Shown: positions 37,911 through 48,062, numbered from the stretch's first letter. The stretch is DNA of 64,000 bases from Sphingomicrobium marinum (GCF_026157105.1 NZ_JANPVQ010000001.1:1047501-1111500), one strand, 5' to 3'. Notes: a model not told the origin generated them from the letters alone. Made by a program: numbers and translations.

Positions 37911-39220
37911 TGAACCAGGCGCTCCCGATCCACCGCAGCGTTGCCGCCACGCGGCCGCGCTATGCCGATCGGATAGCGGGCTTCTTCATTCCGCTGTGCC
38001 TGTTTGTCGAACCTGCCAACTTTTTCATGCTGACGACGGCGGATTTCTACGAAGTCGATCGTTTCGCAGTGCCGATTTCGCTGGTCCTGTCGCCTTTCTT
38101 TCTGCTGTTCGTGTTCAACAGCCGCTTCCACCAATATTTCCGCGGCGGGATGTTCCTGTTCCTGGTCGTGATCTTCTGTCTCTATTGCCTCGTAATGGGG
38201 GCGCTGAACGCCGTGATGCGAAGTCCGGATGCTATCCTGTTCGCCTATCAATGGATCATACCGTTCGTCTGGATCCCCTATTTTCTCACGATCATGGGGA
38301 CCGAGCGTTTCAAGACATTCATGCGCTGGTTCCTCATCGGCGTGATCGCGAATATCGGCTGGTATGGGGCATCCACCATCATCGAGTTCGTTGCCTATGG
38401 CGGGCTGGGCGATGCGGGGCGCATGTCGCAGAACCGCATCCTGCCGGGCCAATACCAGATCGCCGTCTACGTCCCGACCGCAATCTCCTTCGCGATGTCG
38501 CTGCTCAACGCGATGTTCTTCTCCAAGGAACTCAAGATCAGTCGCAAATTCTTGCTGATGATCAACGGCGGGGCGCTAATCGTTCTCCTGGCGTTGGCGT
38601 CGCGTGAAGGACTGCTGACTTATCTGCTGTCGACCATCCTGCTTTTTGCTGCGCGCAGCCCTTACCTGAGAGCAGCGCTCTTCTTTGGCGGCTTCATCGC
38701 GGGTGCAATGCTGATCATCAACCTGAACGCGATCTTCGAGGCCTTTGCGGCATCGGATTTCCGTATGCTCAACAAGATTGCCTCGCTCCAGAACGAGGGC
38801 GCCCAATTCGGCGGGCGCGACATGATGATCCGCGAGTCCATCAAGGTCTTCTTCTGGGATCCGCTGTTCGGATCGGGCTTCCTGCCGCCCAATGTCAGCG
38901 TGTTCGGTGACGGCATTTTGGCGCCGTCGGCGCACAACATGTATGTCGACGCATTTGTCTGGTGCGGCCTGTTTGGCGGGCTGGCGTTTCTCGCGATTAG
39001 CGCTCGTCTGGTTTACGGTTCGGTCATGATGATCGTGTCGCAGCGGCTCAAGCAAGACCATCTCTACCTCAGCTTGTTCGGTGTCGTTCTGATGGTCTTC
39101 ATGGTGGTGTCCAATAATCTGAACGTGCCGATGCGTCAGCCGATCATTAGTCCGCTGATCGGACTGATGATCGCTGCGGTGATCTACCAGGCCATGCTGC
39201 GGCGCAAAGCGCGTCGATGA
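37910..39220 (+). CDS. O-antigen/exopolysaccharide polymerase (Wzy-like)
   Basis: A 436-residue protein with 10-12 membrane helices and a large loop between about residues 280 and 350. The loop contains RDMMIRESIKVFFWDPLFGSG and SAHNMYVDAFVWCG (His342), the layout of the Wzy_C/O-antigen ligase superfamily. From its position between wecC and the flippase gene, polymerisation of lipid-linked repeat units at the periplasmic face is the best guess. It is translationally coupled on both sides (TGATG, ATGA). Confidence 0.8.
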   Translation: MNQALPIHRSVAATRPRYADRIAGFFIPLCLFVEPANFFMLTTADFYEVDRFAVPISLVLSPFFLLFVFNSRFHQYFRGGMFLFLVVIFCLYCLVMGALNAVMRSPDAILFAYQWIIPFVWIPYFLTIMGTERFKTFMRWFLIGVIANIGWYGASTIIEFVAYGGLGDAGRMSQNRILPGQYQIAVYVPTAISFAMSLLNAMFFSKELKISRKFLLMINGGALIVLLALASREGLLTYLLSTILLFAARSPYLRAALFFGGFIAGAMLIINLNAIFEAFAASDFRMLNKIASLQNEGAQFGGRDMMIRESIKVFFWDPLFGSGFLPPNVSVFGDGILAPSAHNMYVDAFVWCGLFGGLAFLAISARLVYGSVMMIVSQRLKQDHLYLSLFGVVLMVFMVVSNNLNVPMRQPIISPLIGLMIAAVIYQAMLRRKARR

Positions 39221-40470
39221 GGTTCAAGGTGGATCGCCAGGTCTTCGCGCTGGCGGCTGCGGGGGCATTGCCGCTTGCGGTATCGCTGGTGATGACCCCG
39301 TTCCTCGCGCGCAGCTTGAGCGACGAGGGGCTGGAGATGGCGGGCGCCATTCTCGTCGCGCATGCTTTCTTCGGCATATTCGACATGTTCCGGCCGAGCC
39401 TGACCCGCGAGCTGGTGCACATCGAGGGGCCGGTCAGCCTGAAGTCGCTGACGCGCAAAAGCCTTATCGTCGCGATCGGCGCTTCTCTTCTGATTGCCGC
39501 GATATCGTCTGTAGCGCTCCCGCAATTCGGTGTCGCGTTCGCGATCAGTCTTGGCTTGTCGCTGTTCTTCTTCCTGATGACGGGGCCATTCTGGGCGCGC
39601 CTCGAGGCTGTGCTGCGTTCGGGCCACGCCTACCTAATCCGCAGCCTGGCGATCGCCATGATCTTCGTCGGGCTCGTCGTCGTACCCTTGACGATCGGCG
39701 AGCAATACCTGCCGTGGGTGCTGCTTGCCGGGAACGCAATGTCATTTGCGCTGATGCTGCTGGTGGCGCTGCCGTTCGTTTCGATCGAAGGCAAGCCTGT
39801 CCATGTGTCGACGCAGGAGATTGCGCTGGTATTCGGCCAGAACCTGGTGCGCTCGGCAGGCGACTTCGCCGACCGCATTGCCGCGCTCACCTTTCTCGGC
39901 ACCGATGCGTCGGGCAAATATAACATCGTTGCCGATCTACCCGTGAAATCGGGGGTCATATCGCAATTGGCGAGCTATTATTTCTATCCGCGTATCTGCA
40001 AGGACGATACCTATCTTGGGCGCTACATGGCCACCGGGATGATCATTTCCTTTGCGATCCTCTCTGCATCGATTTTCTTCTGGGTCTTCGGCGAGTGGCT
40101 CTACGTTCTTTATTTCGGCGAGCGTTTCCAATCGCTCTTCCCGGTCTTCTGCTTCCTCGTCGCGGCAGTGGGGGTTAACACGCTACATTTCTACCTGCAG
40201 TCATTCATGCGCTCGCGTAAGCGGAACACCGAACTGTTCCTCTCCTTCCTCTTGCCCTCGATCCTCGGCATCGGGGTCTACTTTGTCGGCGCGGTGGATA
40301 TCCTGACGATTTTGCTGGGTATCTTCCTGTTCCGGACGTCGAACGTCCTGCTGATCTTTTTCTCGGTGGCTGCAGGCGGGAAGCAATTCCTCAATTACCT
40401 CGTCAACTACGTGCTTGGCAGCATGTTGATGGCCTATTTCTACCTGCAGGTTGATCCTGCTCTATTCTAG
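39217..40470 (+). CDS. Polysaccharide flippase (Wzx/MVF-like)
   Basis: A 417-residue protein with about 12 helices and very few long loops, as in lipid-linked oligosaccharide flippases. The N-terminus (FALAAAGALPLAVSLVMTPFLARSL region) and the cytosolic loop around DFADRIAALTFLGTDASGKYN resemble the polysaccharide-synthesis exporter family. It overlaps the polymerase gene by 4 bp. The assignment rests on topology and context more than on motifs. Confidence 0.78.
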   Translation: MRFKVDRQVFALAAAGALPLAVSLVMTPFLARSLSDEGLEMAGAILVAHAFFGIFDMFRPSLTRELVHIEGPVSLKSLTRKSLIVAIGASLLIAAISSVALPQFGVAFAISLGLSLFFFLMTGPFWARLEAVLRSGHAYLIRSLAIAMIFVGLVVVPLTIGEQYLPWVLLAGNAMSFALMLLVALPFVSIEGKPVHVSTQEIALVFGQNLVRSAGDFADRIAALTFLGTDASGKYNIVADLPVKSGVISQLASYYFYPRICKDDTYLGRYMATGMIISFAILSASIFFWVFGEWLYVLYFGERFQSLFPVFCFLVAAVGVNTLHFYLQSFMRSRKRNTELFLSFLLPSILGIGVYFVGAVDILTILLGIFLFRTSNVLLIFFSVAAGGKQFLNYLVNYVLGSMLMAYFYLQVDPALF

Positions 40471-40488
40471 CTTGCGAGACGACGCTCC

Positions 40489-41838
40489 ATGAGCCTGGCA
40501 TTTTTCCTCAAAGAGAAAGCGGACAAGCTGCCATATGCAGTGGGCGCGCTGCTGGCCAAGGTACCGTACGGTATGCGCCCGCCGCTGCGCAGCAGCTTCC
40601 AGCGCGCAAATCGGGAGATGGCGCTGGTCGAGCGCCTGTCCCAAGAAGGGCGCCGCCAATTCGTCTTCGATCGCGTCAAGGCAGTCGCCTGCCATGCGGT
40701 TCGCAACGTCGAATTTTATCGCCAGTTCTACGGCGATTATGGGGTCGACCCGCATCGCATGGGCGACTTTGCCGATATCGACATGCTGCCGATCGTCGAC
40801 AAGGCGATTATGCAGGACGTTCCGATGGAAGATCGCTCGGCGACCGTGGCGAGCCGCAGCAAGGTCAACACGGGCGGGTCTTCGGGCAAACCGCTCAGCT
40901 TCTATATCGAACCCAGCGCGATGGGCCACGAATGGGCACACATGCTTTCGCTCTGGAAGCGGATCGGTTTCACAACCGACCAGCCCAAGATCGTTTTTTC
41001 GGGCCTGTACCGCGAAGGCGAACTGGTGTCATACGACAGTGTCCGGCACAGCTTCCTGCTCAACATTGCATCCGACTGGCAGGATCTCGCCGACGCCATC
41101 CTCGCCGACAAGCGCGCCCGCCAATGCCGGTTCCTGCACGGCTACCCAAGCGCGATGTTTGACTTCGTGCTGTGGCTCGAGAAGACGGGCCACCCGCTGA
41201 TCGACACGTTCCGGAAGAATATCCAGGGCATCATGCTGAGCAGCGAATACCCGGTGCCCCACCTGCGTGCTGCCGTGGAGGAAGCGCTGGAGGCCAAATC
41301 GGTGTCGTGGTACGGGCATACCGAGCGCGCCGTACTCGCGGGGGAGCGGACCGAGGCTTATAATTTCGAGCCGCTGCTCAGCTATGGCTTTGCCGAAGCA
41401 GTGGAAATCGATGGCGCGCACCAGTTGATTGGCACCAGCTATTACAACTTCGCCTCGCCGCTTATTCGCTACAATACCGAGGATACGGTGCTGCCGACCT
41501 TCGAGGGCGGACTGCTTTCTTCCTTCCGCATCGACGGGGGTCGCAAGGGAGACTTCATCCTCGACGCGCAGAATAACAAGATCTTCCTCACCGCGATCAT
41601 TTTCGGTCGGCACCACGCCTTGTTCGACCATGTCAGCCATGTGCAGGTCCGGCAGGAACAGGCAGGCAAGGCAACGATCGTCTATTCGACGCACGAGGAT
41701 CTGGCACCGGCAGATGCAGCGCAGATGTTTGACGCGAAGGCGATCGACGTCCACTTCGATTTTGAGCGGCGCGAGCGGCCCTATCGCACCAAGCTGGGCA
41801 AGGTGCCGTTGCTCGTTTCTTCGCGGCTTGTAGACTGA
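40489..41838 (+). CDS. CapK-like adenylate-forming enzyme (phenylacetate-CoA ligase superfamily)
   Basis: A 449-residue protein resembling CapK/PaaK proteins of capsule loci. The nucleotide loop VNTGGSSGKPLSFY (about 125-138) is the clearest sign; WYGHTERAVLAG and a C-terminal RPYRTKLGKVPLLV follow. Related enzymes activate a carboxylate as an acyl-AMP. In capsule clusters the role of CapK is unsettled; loading an acyl or amino acid group on a sugar is an inference. It begins 18 bp after the flippase gene. Confidence 0.82.
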   Translation: MSLAFFLKEKADKLPYAVGALLAKVPYGMRPPLRSSFQRANREMALVERLSQEGRRQFVFDRVKAVACHAVRNVEFYRQFYGDYGVDPHRMGDFADIDMLPIVDKAIMQDVPMEDRSATVASRSKVNTGGSSGKPLSFYIEPSAMGHEWAHMLSLWKRIGFTTDQPKIVFSGLYREGELVSYDSVRHSFLLNIASDWQDLADAILADKRARQCRFLHGYPSAMFDFVLWLEKTGHPLIDTFRKNIQGIMLSSEYPVPHLRAAVEEALEAKSVSWYGHTERAVLAGERTEAYNFEPLLSYGFAEAVEIDGAHQLIGTSYYNFASPLIRYNTEDTVLPTFEGGLLSSFRIDGGRKGDFILDAQNNKIFLTAIIFGRHHALFDHVSHVQVRQEQAGKATIVYSTHEDLAPADAAQMFDAKAIDVHFDFERRERPYRTKLGKVPLLVSSRLVD

Positions 41839-41842
41839 GGCC

Positions 41843-42889
41843 ATGTATTTTTTCGGCGACTTCGCGATTCCGGGACCTGAGGTCGACACCGATTTTCGGC
41901 CCGCGCCGGGCGAACACGCGCTCGTGAACGTCGAGGGCTATCTGGTCCAGGACGCCATCGCGCCGACCAATGCGGCGGGCGTGCACAACCAAGTGTCTGC
42001 CATCCAGTCGCTGGGCTGGGACAAGATCATCCTCGGCTTTGCCAACAACCACATCGCGGATCGCGATGACGGGGTCGTCAATTCGGTCGCGATCGCCCAG
42101 GCGGCGCCGATGCCGAGTGTCGGGGCAGGTGCCACCCTTGCCGAGGCCACCAGCCCGCTGATCGTCGAGGAGGACGGCATTTCAGTCGCCATCGTGGCCG
42201 CCGGCTGGGATCTTATCGGCTGCATCCACGCCACCGAGCGATCGAGCGGTGTCGCACCGATGAAAGCAGCGCCGCTCCTGCGGCAGGTCAGGCAGCTCAA
42301 GGCCGCCGGGCACAAGGTCGTGCTGTTCCTTCATTGGGGCTACGAGACCGAGCGTTACCCGCACCCACTGCATCGCCAGATGGCGCATGATTTGGCTGAG
42401 GCGGGCGCGGATATCATCGTGGGCTGCCATGCGCATTGCCTGCAGGGGTTCGAGCGGCACGAAGGTGTTCCGATCTTCTACGGGACGGGCAACTTCGCTT
42501 TTCAGGAAGGGCACTATTATGGGGGCGCTTTGCGTTTCCCCGCTTACTGTTCGCCAGGCCTGTCGGTGCGTTGGGATGTAAAGAGCGGCGATGTCACGGT
42601 TGCCGAGGTGCGCTATTCGGGGGCGGATCACACGCTCGAGATCGGCTCGTTCACGCCGCCCGAAGCCAATGCGAAATTGGCCGAACTGAGCCGTTTTTCC
42701 GCGCTCGATGCCAAGAGTTATCTTGCTTTCTTCAGGGCCAACCGAGTCAAGAAGGCCTTGCTGCCCATTTTTAGCGGCAGCGATGAATCGATAGGCTACC
42801 GGGCAAAATATGCCTGGGTGAAGGCACGGGGCCTGTTGCTCAGCGCGGCATTCAAGGCCAAAGCACGGCTCAAACGCGCCCGGGCCTAG
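41843..42889 (+). CDS. CapA-like metallophosphatase-fold capsule protein
   Basis: A 348-residue protein of the CapA/PgsA family (calcineurin-like fold). Motifs are LVNVEGYL, FANNHIADRDDG, FLHWGYETERYPHP, GCHAHCLQGFE and YGTGNFAFQ, the metal-binding His/Asn/Asp set. In Bacillus, CapA helps move poly-gamma-glutamate, but the ligase CapB and CapC are absent here. No signal peptide or anchor is visible, so it may act in the cytosol. It starts 4 bp after the CapK-like gene. Confidence 0.88.
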   Translation: MYFFGDFAIPGPEVDTDFRPAPGEHALVNVEGYLVQDAIAPTNAAGVHNQVSAIQSLGWDKIILGFANNHIADRDDGVVNSVAIAQAAPMPSVGAGATLAEATSPLIVEEDGISVAIVAAGWDLIGCIHATERSSGVAPMKAAPLLRQVRQLKAAGHKVVLFLHWGYETERYPHPLHRQMAHDLAEAGADIIVGCHAHCLQGFERHEGVPIFYGTGNFAFQEGHYYGGALRFPAYCSPGLSVRWDVKSGDVTVAEVRYSGADHTLEIGSFTPPEANAKLAELSRFSALDAKSYLAFFRANRVKKALLPIFSGSDESIGYRAKYAWVKARGLLLSAAFKAKARLKRARA

Positions 42890-42935
42890 CGTGCCCGGAC
42901 GATGAACGAGCGATTCAGTTGATTAGGGACGACCA

Positions 42936-45047
42936 TTGAAACAGATTTTGCAGCATCTCGGCAGCGGTAAGACCGAGCTGGTCGAATGCCCGGCGCCCAA
43001 GGCGCGCGGCGGCCAATTGCTCATCGACACCAGCGTATCGCTGATCAGCGCGGGGACCGAGCGGATGCTGGTCGATTTCGGCCGTTCGAGCCTGATCGCC
43101 AAGGCGCGCAAACAGCCCGAAAAAGTCGCGCAGGTCCTCGACAAGGTGAAAACCGACGGGCTGCTGACCACGATGGACGCGGTCAAATCGAAGCTCGATC
43201 AGCCGATCCCACTCGGATATTGCAATGTCGGCCGCGTGCGCGAGGTCGGGCGCGGCGTTGAAGGCTATGCCGCAGGCGACCGCGTCGTCTCCAACGGCGC
43301 CCATGCCGATGTCGTCAGCGTGCCCGAAAATCTTTGTGCCAAGGTGCCCGACGGGGTCAGCGACGATGCCGCGTCGTTCACCGTCCTTGCCTCGATCGGG
43401 CTTCAGGGCATCCGGCTTGCGCAGCCGACGCTGGGCGAGAGTTTCGTCGTCACCGGCGCGGGTCTCATCGGAATGCTCACCGTCCAGTTGCTGGTGGCGC
43501 ATGGCGCGCGCGTCCTCGCCATCGATTTCGACGAATCCAAGCTGGCACTGGCGCGCCAATTCGGCGCCGAAACGTGCAACCCGGCCAAGGGCGAAGACCC
43601 GGTTGCCGCAGGCATGGCGTTCAGCCGTGGACGCGGTGTCGACGGCGTGCTGATCACCGCGTCGACCGATAGCAGCGACCCGGTCACGCAGGCCGCGCGC
43701 ATGTGCCGCAAACGCGGGCGGATCATCCTCGTCGGTGTGACCGGGCTCGAGCTCAATCGCGCCGATTTCTACGAAAAGGAGCTGAGCTTCCAGGTCAGCT
43801 GCTCCTACGGACCGGGGCGCTACGATCCGGCCTATGAAGACAAAGGGCAGGATTATCCGGTCGGCTTCGTGCGCTGGACCGAACAGCGCAATTTCGAAGC
43901 GGTGCTCGACATGCTGGCGGCGGGACGCATCGACGTCGAAGCGCTGATTTCGCACCGGTTCGATTTTGCCGATGCCACCAAGGCCTATGACCAGCTGGCC
44001 GACGACAAGAGCGTGCTCGGCATGCTGCTCGACTATGGCGAGCCGGCCGATGATCGCCACGTTGCCAAGGTCGTGCTTGAAGATCGACCGCTTCCCGCGG
44101 CCGGCGAGCCGGTGGTCGGCTTCATCGGCGCCGGCAACTATGCCTCTCGCGTCCTGATTCCCGCCTTCAAGGATGCCGGGGCGGAACTTCGCACCATCGT
44201 GTCGGCGGGCGGTACCAGCGGCGTCATCCACGGTCGCAAGAACGACTTTGCCGAAGCCAGTGCTGATAGCTCCGCGCTGCTGGCCGATGCTGACATCAAC
44301 ACGGTGGCGATCGTTACGCGTCACAATACCCACGCGCGGATGACGATCGATGCGCTCGAAGCGGGCAAGCATGTATTCGTCGAGAAGCCGCTCGGCTTGA
44401 CGATGGAAGATATAGACGCGGTCGAGGCCGCGCATGCCAAGACCGATCGCTTGCTGATGGTCGGCTTCAACCGTCGCTTTTCGCCGCTAACGCAGAAGAT
44501 GAAGTCGTTGCTCGAAGGCGTGGCGGAACCCAAGGCCTTCATCATGACGATGAATGCGGGCGCGATCCCCGCCGACCATTGGAGCCAGGATCCCGAAGTC
44601 GGCGGCGGCCGGATCATCGGCGAGGCCTGTCACCTCATCGACCTGATGCGCTATCTTGCCGGCGCGCCGATCACCGGGGTGCAGGCCAGCGCGATGGGCG
44701 GCAGCGCCAACGCGACGCTCGACAAGGCGAGCATCACGCTAAACTTCGCCGACGGCAGCTTCGGCACGGTGCATTACCTCGCCAATGGCGGGTCGAGCTT
44801 CCCCAAGGAGCGAATCGAAGCGTTCGCGGGTGGTGGCACGCTGCAGATCGACAATTTCCTCAAGCTGCGCGGCTATAACTGGCCTGGCTTCAAGAAGATG
44901 GGCCTGATGCGCCAGGACAAGGGGCAGGGGCCGTGCAGCAAGGCGTTTCTCGATGCGGTTCGCTCGGGCAGTGCATCGCCGATCGCGCCCGAAGAGCTGT
45001 TCGAAGTCAGCCGCGCCTCGATCGAAGCGGCCGCATTGCTCAAATAA
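42936..45047 (+). CDS. Two-domain oxidoreductase (zinc-less MDR plus Gfo/Idh/MocA)
   Basis: A 703-residue fusion. Residues 1-370 resemble a medium-chain dehydrogenase (GYCNVGRVREVG, VVTGAGLIGMLTVQLL) without obvious catalytic zinc ligands. From about 390 a Gfo/Idh/MocA oxidoreductase follows (VGFIGAGNYASRV, HNTHARMT, EKP at 483-485). Such fusions recur in polysaccharide clusters next to heparinase-like genes and are thought to oxidise or epimerise a sugar. The TTG start follows AGGGAC; the stop overlaps the next ATG (TAATG). Confidence 0.9.
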   Translation: MKQILQHLGSGKTELVECPAPKARGGQLLIDTSVSLISAGTERMLVDFGRSSLIAKARKQPEKVAQVLDKVKTDGLLTTMDAVKSKLDQPIPLGYCNVGRVREVGRGVEGYAAGDRVVSNGAHADVVSVPENLCAKVPDGVSDDAASFTVLASIGLQGIRLAQPTLGESFVVTGAGLIGMLTVQLLVAHGARVLAIDFDESKLALARQFGAETCNPAKGEDPVAAGMAFSRGRGVDGVLITASTDSSDPVTQAARMCRKRGRIILVGVTGLELNRADFYEKELSFQVSCSYGPGRYDPAYEDKGQDYPVGFVRWTEQRNFEAVLDMLAAGRIDVEALISHRFDFADATKAYDQLADDKSVLGMLLDYGEPADDRHVAKVVLEDRPLPAAGEPVVGFIGAGNYASRVLIPAFKDAGAELRTIVSAGGTSGVIHGRKNDFAEASADSSALLADADINTVAIVTRHNTHARMTIDALEAGKHVFVEKPLGLTMEDIDAVEAAHAKTDRLLMVGFNRRFSPLTQKMKSLLEGVAEPKAFIMTMNAGAIPADHWSQDPEVGGGRIIGEACHLIDLMRYLAGAPITGVQASAMGGSANATLDKASITLNFADGSFGTVHYLANGGSSFPKERIEAFAGGGTLQIDNFLKLRGYNWPGFKKMGLMRQDKGQGPCSKAFLDAVRSGSASPIAPEELFEVSRASIEAAALLK

Positions 45048-46846
45048 TGGGTTCGCTCGCCACAAAGTTAAGCACCTACCGGGCGCTAGGTCTCGGTAAC
45101 GTGCTGCGCGTGGCGCGCTATCGGCTCGGGCTCAAAACCGGAGCGCACCCCGTGCTCAAACTTTCGGGCGAGCCCGTCGAAGGGCCGTTTTACAAGGCTG
45201 CCGAGCGCAGATTGCCCTTCGCGCCGCGCGAGGAGTGGCGCACGAGCGGTTGGTGGTTTGGCAAGCATGAAGTGCGCTTCGGCGATGGCATTCCGGACTG
45301 GCATGCCAATCCGCTGGGCGATGCCAGCGTGCGATCGGATCTCGACTGGCACCAGATCCCCGATTTCAATCCCGACATCGGCGACATCAAGACCGTCTGG
45401 GAGGCCTCGCGCTTCGACTGGTTGCTGGCGATGGCAACGCGCGCTGCTGCCGGCGACGATTGCGAGCTCGAGCGGCTCAACGCATGGCTCGAAGACTGGA
45501 TCTCCAAGAACCCGCCTTACAAGGGTGCAAACTGGAAATGCGGGCAGGAGGCATCGATCAGGGTGATGCACCTATGCCTTGCAGCGGCAATCCTCGATCA
45601 GCCAAGGGCGCCCTTGCCGGCGCTGCGCCACCTCGTCGACCTGCACCTCAAGCGCATCGCGCCGACGCTCGATTATGCGCGCGGGCAGGCCAACAACCAT
45701 GCGACCTCGGAAGCCGCCGCGCTCTATTGCGGCGGACTGCTGCTGGGCGCGGCGGGAGAACGATATCGGAAGCTGGGACACAAGGCGCTTGAGGAAGAAG
45801 CGAGGCGGCTGATCCTCGAAGACGGGACGTTTAGCCAATATTCGCTCGTCTATCACCGCGTCATGCTCGACACTTATTGTTTTGCCGAGCTGTGGCGGCG
45901 CACATATGACGCGCCCGCTTTCTGCGATGCGGCGTATGAGCGAATTGCCGCAGCGACGCGCTGGCTCGCACAGCTGGTCGATCTGGAAAGCGGCGACGGG
46001 CCCAATTTCGGCGCCAATGACGGGGCGCGGCTGTTCGCACTGACCGACGATGGCTATCGGGACTTCCGGCCGACGCTGCAGACCGCAGCGGCGCTTTTCC
46101 TTGATCGACGTGCGCTCCAACAGGACGGGCCGTGGGATCGCATGCTGACCCTGTTCGGCGAAGCCCTGCCGGATACGCCGCTCGACATTCCGCCGAGCAA
46201 AACGTTCGACGATGGCGGGTTGCATGTCCTGGGCTCGGGGAAGGCAAAAGCCACGCTGCGCTACGCCCGGTTCGATTTTCGCCCGAGCCAGGCCGATCTG
46301 ATGCATGTGGACCTGTGGGTCGACGGCGAGAATATCCTGCGCGACGATGGCAGTTATGGCTACGCGGCAGATGACGAGATGCTTGGCGGCATCGCTTCGC
46401 ACAACAGCGTACAGTTCGACGGCAAGGAGCCGATGCCGCGCGTGTCGCGCTTCCTGTGGGGCGACTGGATCGAAGCGGAGACCGCGCCCGTGCTGGAGGC
46501 GCGAGGGGTGGCGACTGCGGCGGCCCGCCATACCGATCGACATGGCAATTTCCATGAGCGGCGCGTCACGCTGCATTCCGACCGTTTGATTTGCGAAGAC
46601 ACGCTGCGAGGACCTGCTGAGCAAGCGATTCTGCGCTGGCGGCTCAAGCCGGGGGCATGGACGATGGAGAACGGCACGCTCACACTGGGTAACATCGCGA
46701 TCGAGGTCGGCGGCGATGAAATTACACAAATCGAACTGGCCGACGGCGTTGAATCACGTTTTTACCTTGATCGAAAGACCATTCCCGTGATGAAGGTCGC
46801 GACGAGCATACCAGCCAAAATTCGCAGCGAAATCCGCTTCCAGTAA
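45047..46846 (+). CDS. Heparinase II/III-like polysaccharide lyase family protein
   Basis: 599 residues from the ATG at 45047, coupled to the preceding stop. The N-terminal alpha-toroid shows NWKCGQEASIRVMHL, RGQANNHATSEAAALYCGG and YHRVMLDTYCF, where Asn/His/Tyr residues match the lyase active site. The C-terminal beta-sandwich (MHVDLWVDGENILRDDGSYGY) is typical of heparinase II/III and alginate lyases. No signal peptide is seen, so it may edit lipid-linked intermediates rather than digest external polymer. Presence of a uronic-acid lyase agrees with wecC making a uronic acid. Confidence 0.88.
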   Translation: MGSLATKLSTYRALGLGNVLRVARYRLGLKTGAHPVLKLSGEPVEGPFYKAAERRLPFAPREEWRTSGWWFGKHEVRFGDGIPDWHANPLGDASVRSDLDWHQIPDFNPDIGDIKTVWEASRFDWLLAMATRAAAGDDCELERLNAWLEDWISKNPPYKGANWKCGQEASIRVMHLCLAAAILDQPRAPLPALRHLVDLHLKRIAPTLDYARGQANNHATSEAAALYCGGLLLGAAGERYRKLGHKALEEEARRLILEDGTFSQYSLVYHRVMLDTYCFAELWRRTYDAPAFCDAAYERIAAATRWLAQLVDLESGDGPNFGANDGARLFALTDDGYRDFRPTLQTAAALFLDRRALQQDGPWDRMLTLFGEALPDTPLDIPPSKTFDDGGLHVLGSGKAKATLRYARFDFRPSQADLMHVDLWVDGENILRDDGSYGYAADDEMLGGIASHNSVQFDGKEPMPRVSRFLWGDWIEAETAPVLEARGVATAAARHTDRHGNFHERRVTLHSDRLICEDTLRGPAEQAILRWRLKPGAWTMENGTLTLGNIAIEVGGDEITQIELADGVESRFYLDRKTIPVMKVATSIPAKIRSEIRFQ

Positions 46847-46847
46847 C

Positions 46848-48062
46848 ATGCATATTCTCTACCTCCACCAGCACTTCACCACGCCCAAGGGCATCACCGG
46901 CACGCGATCTTACGAGAATGCCAAGGCGCTTGTTGCGCGCGGCCACAAGGTGACGATGGCCTGCGGGTCGATCGGCCATGGTTCGACCGGGCTATCGGGG
47001 CCGTTCGAGAAGGGTAAGCGCGAAGGCGATGTCGAAGGCATCCATGTCATCGAATATGATCTTGGTTATTCGAACAATGACAGCTTTTTGAAGCGCAGCT
47101 GGACCTTCGTGAAATATGCGCTGGCAACCACGCGGTTGGCGATGCAGCGCCGCTTCGACCTCAATTTCGCGACCACGACACCGCTGACTGCGGGGATTCC
47201 CGTGATCCTGGCGCGATTGCTGGCCGGAAAGCGCTACGTTTTCGAGGTGCGCGACCTGTGGCCCGAATTGCCGCGCGCGATGGGCGTGATCAAGAATCCG
47301 CTCGTGCTGTGGGCACTGGGCGTGCTCGAGTTCCTGTCCTACCGGCTTGCCGACCGCTGCGTCGCGCTTTCGCCGGGGATCGCCGACGGCATCGCCGAGC
47401 GCGGAGTGCCGCGCGACAAAATAGCGGTCATCCCCAATGGCTGCGACCTCGAGCTGTTCGACGTGCCCGCCGCCGATACGCTCCCGGAAGGTCTGGACGA
47501 GGCGCGGCTGGTCGCGATCTTTCCTGGCACGCATGGCACAGCGAACGGGCTTGATGCGGTGCTCGACGCAGCGGGCGAACTGAAGAAGCGCGGACGCGAC
47601 GACATCGCCTTCCTACTGGTCGGCGACGGCCGCGAAAAGCCGCGCCTCCTCGACCGCCGCGGTAGCGAGGGGCTCAACAACGTCACCTTCCTGCCGCCCA
47701 TGCCCAAGGTCGACCTGGTGCCGATCATCCGCCGCGCCGATATCGGATTGCAGATCCTGTCCGATGTCCCCGCATTTTACTACGGAACGTCGCCAAACAA
47801 ATTCTTTGACTTCATCGCGGCCGAAAAACCTGTGCTCAACAATTATCCCGGCTGGCTCGCCGGCATGATCGAGGAGCAGGATTGCGGCTTTGCCGTGCCG
47901 CCGAACGATCCTGTCGCCTTTGCCGACGCGTTGGAAAAGGCTGCCGACGACATGGCCGCGCTCAAGGCCATGGGCGAGCGGGCAGGCGCGCTGGCCCGCG
48001 AGAAATTCAACCGCGGCGATCTCGCCAACCAGTGGGTCGATTGGGTAACCAGGGGCCAATGA
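46848..48062 (+). CDS. Glycosyltransferase family 4 (WbuB-like)
   Basis: A 404-residue GT-B enzyme. HILYLHQHFTTPKGITGTRSYENA is split over the acceptor domain start; RYVFEVRDLWPELP is a GT4 WbuB hallmark, followed by VIPNGCDLELF and the donor-binding stretch FPGTHGTANGLDAVLDAA. It would add an N-acetylamino sugar to the lipid-linked first sugar at the inner face of the membrane. It is the only conventional glycosyltransferase in the island. Confidence 0.92.
   Translation: MHILYLHQHFTTPKGITGTRSYENAKALVARGHKVTMACGSIGHGSTGLSGPFEKGKREGDVEGIHVIEYDLGYSNNDSFLKRSWTFVKYALATTRLAMQRRFDLNFATTTPLTAGIPVILARLLAGKRYVFEVRDLWPELPRAMGVIKNPLVLWALGVLEFLSYRLADRCVALSPGIADGIAERGVPRDKIAVIPNGCDLELFDVPAADTLPEGLDEARLVAIFPGTHGTANGLDAVLDAAGELKKRGRDDIAFLLVGDGREKPRLLDRRGSEGLNNVTFLPPMPKVDLVPIIRRADIGLQILSDVPAFYYGTSPNKFFDFIAAEKPVLNNYPGWLAGMIEEQDCGFAVPPNDPVAFADALEKAADDMAALKAMGERAGALAREKFNRGDLANQWVDWVTRGQ

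Noticed and set aside
42915-44435. 506-codon open frame on the minus strand
   Set aside because: Antisense to the two-domain oxidoreductase; composition is that of a shadow frame.
45572-46729. 385-codon minus-strand frame opposite the heparinase-like gene
   Set aside because: No motif, start site or conservation signal; the plus strand explains the coding pattern.
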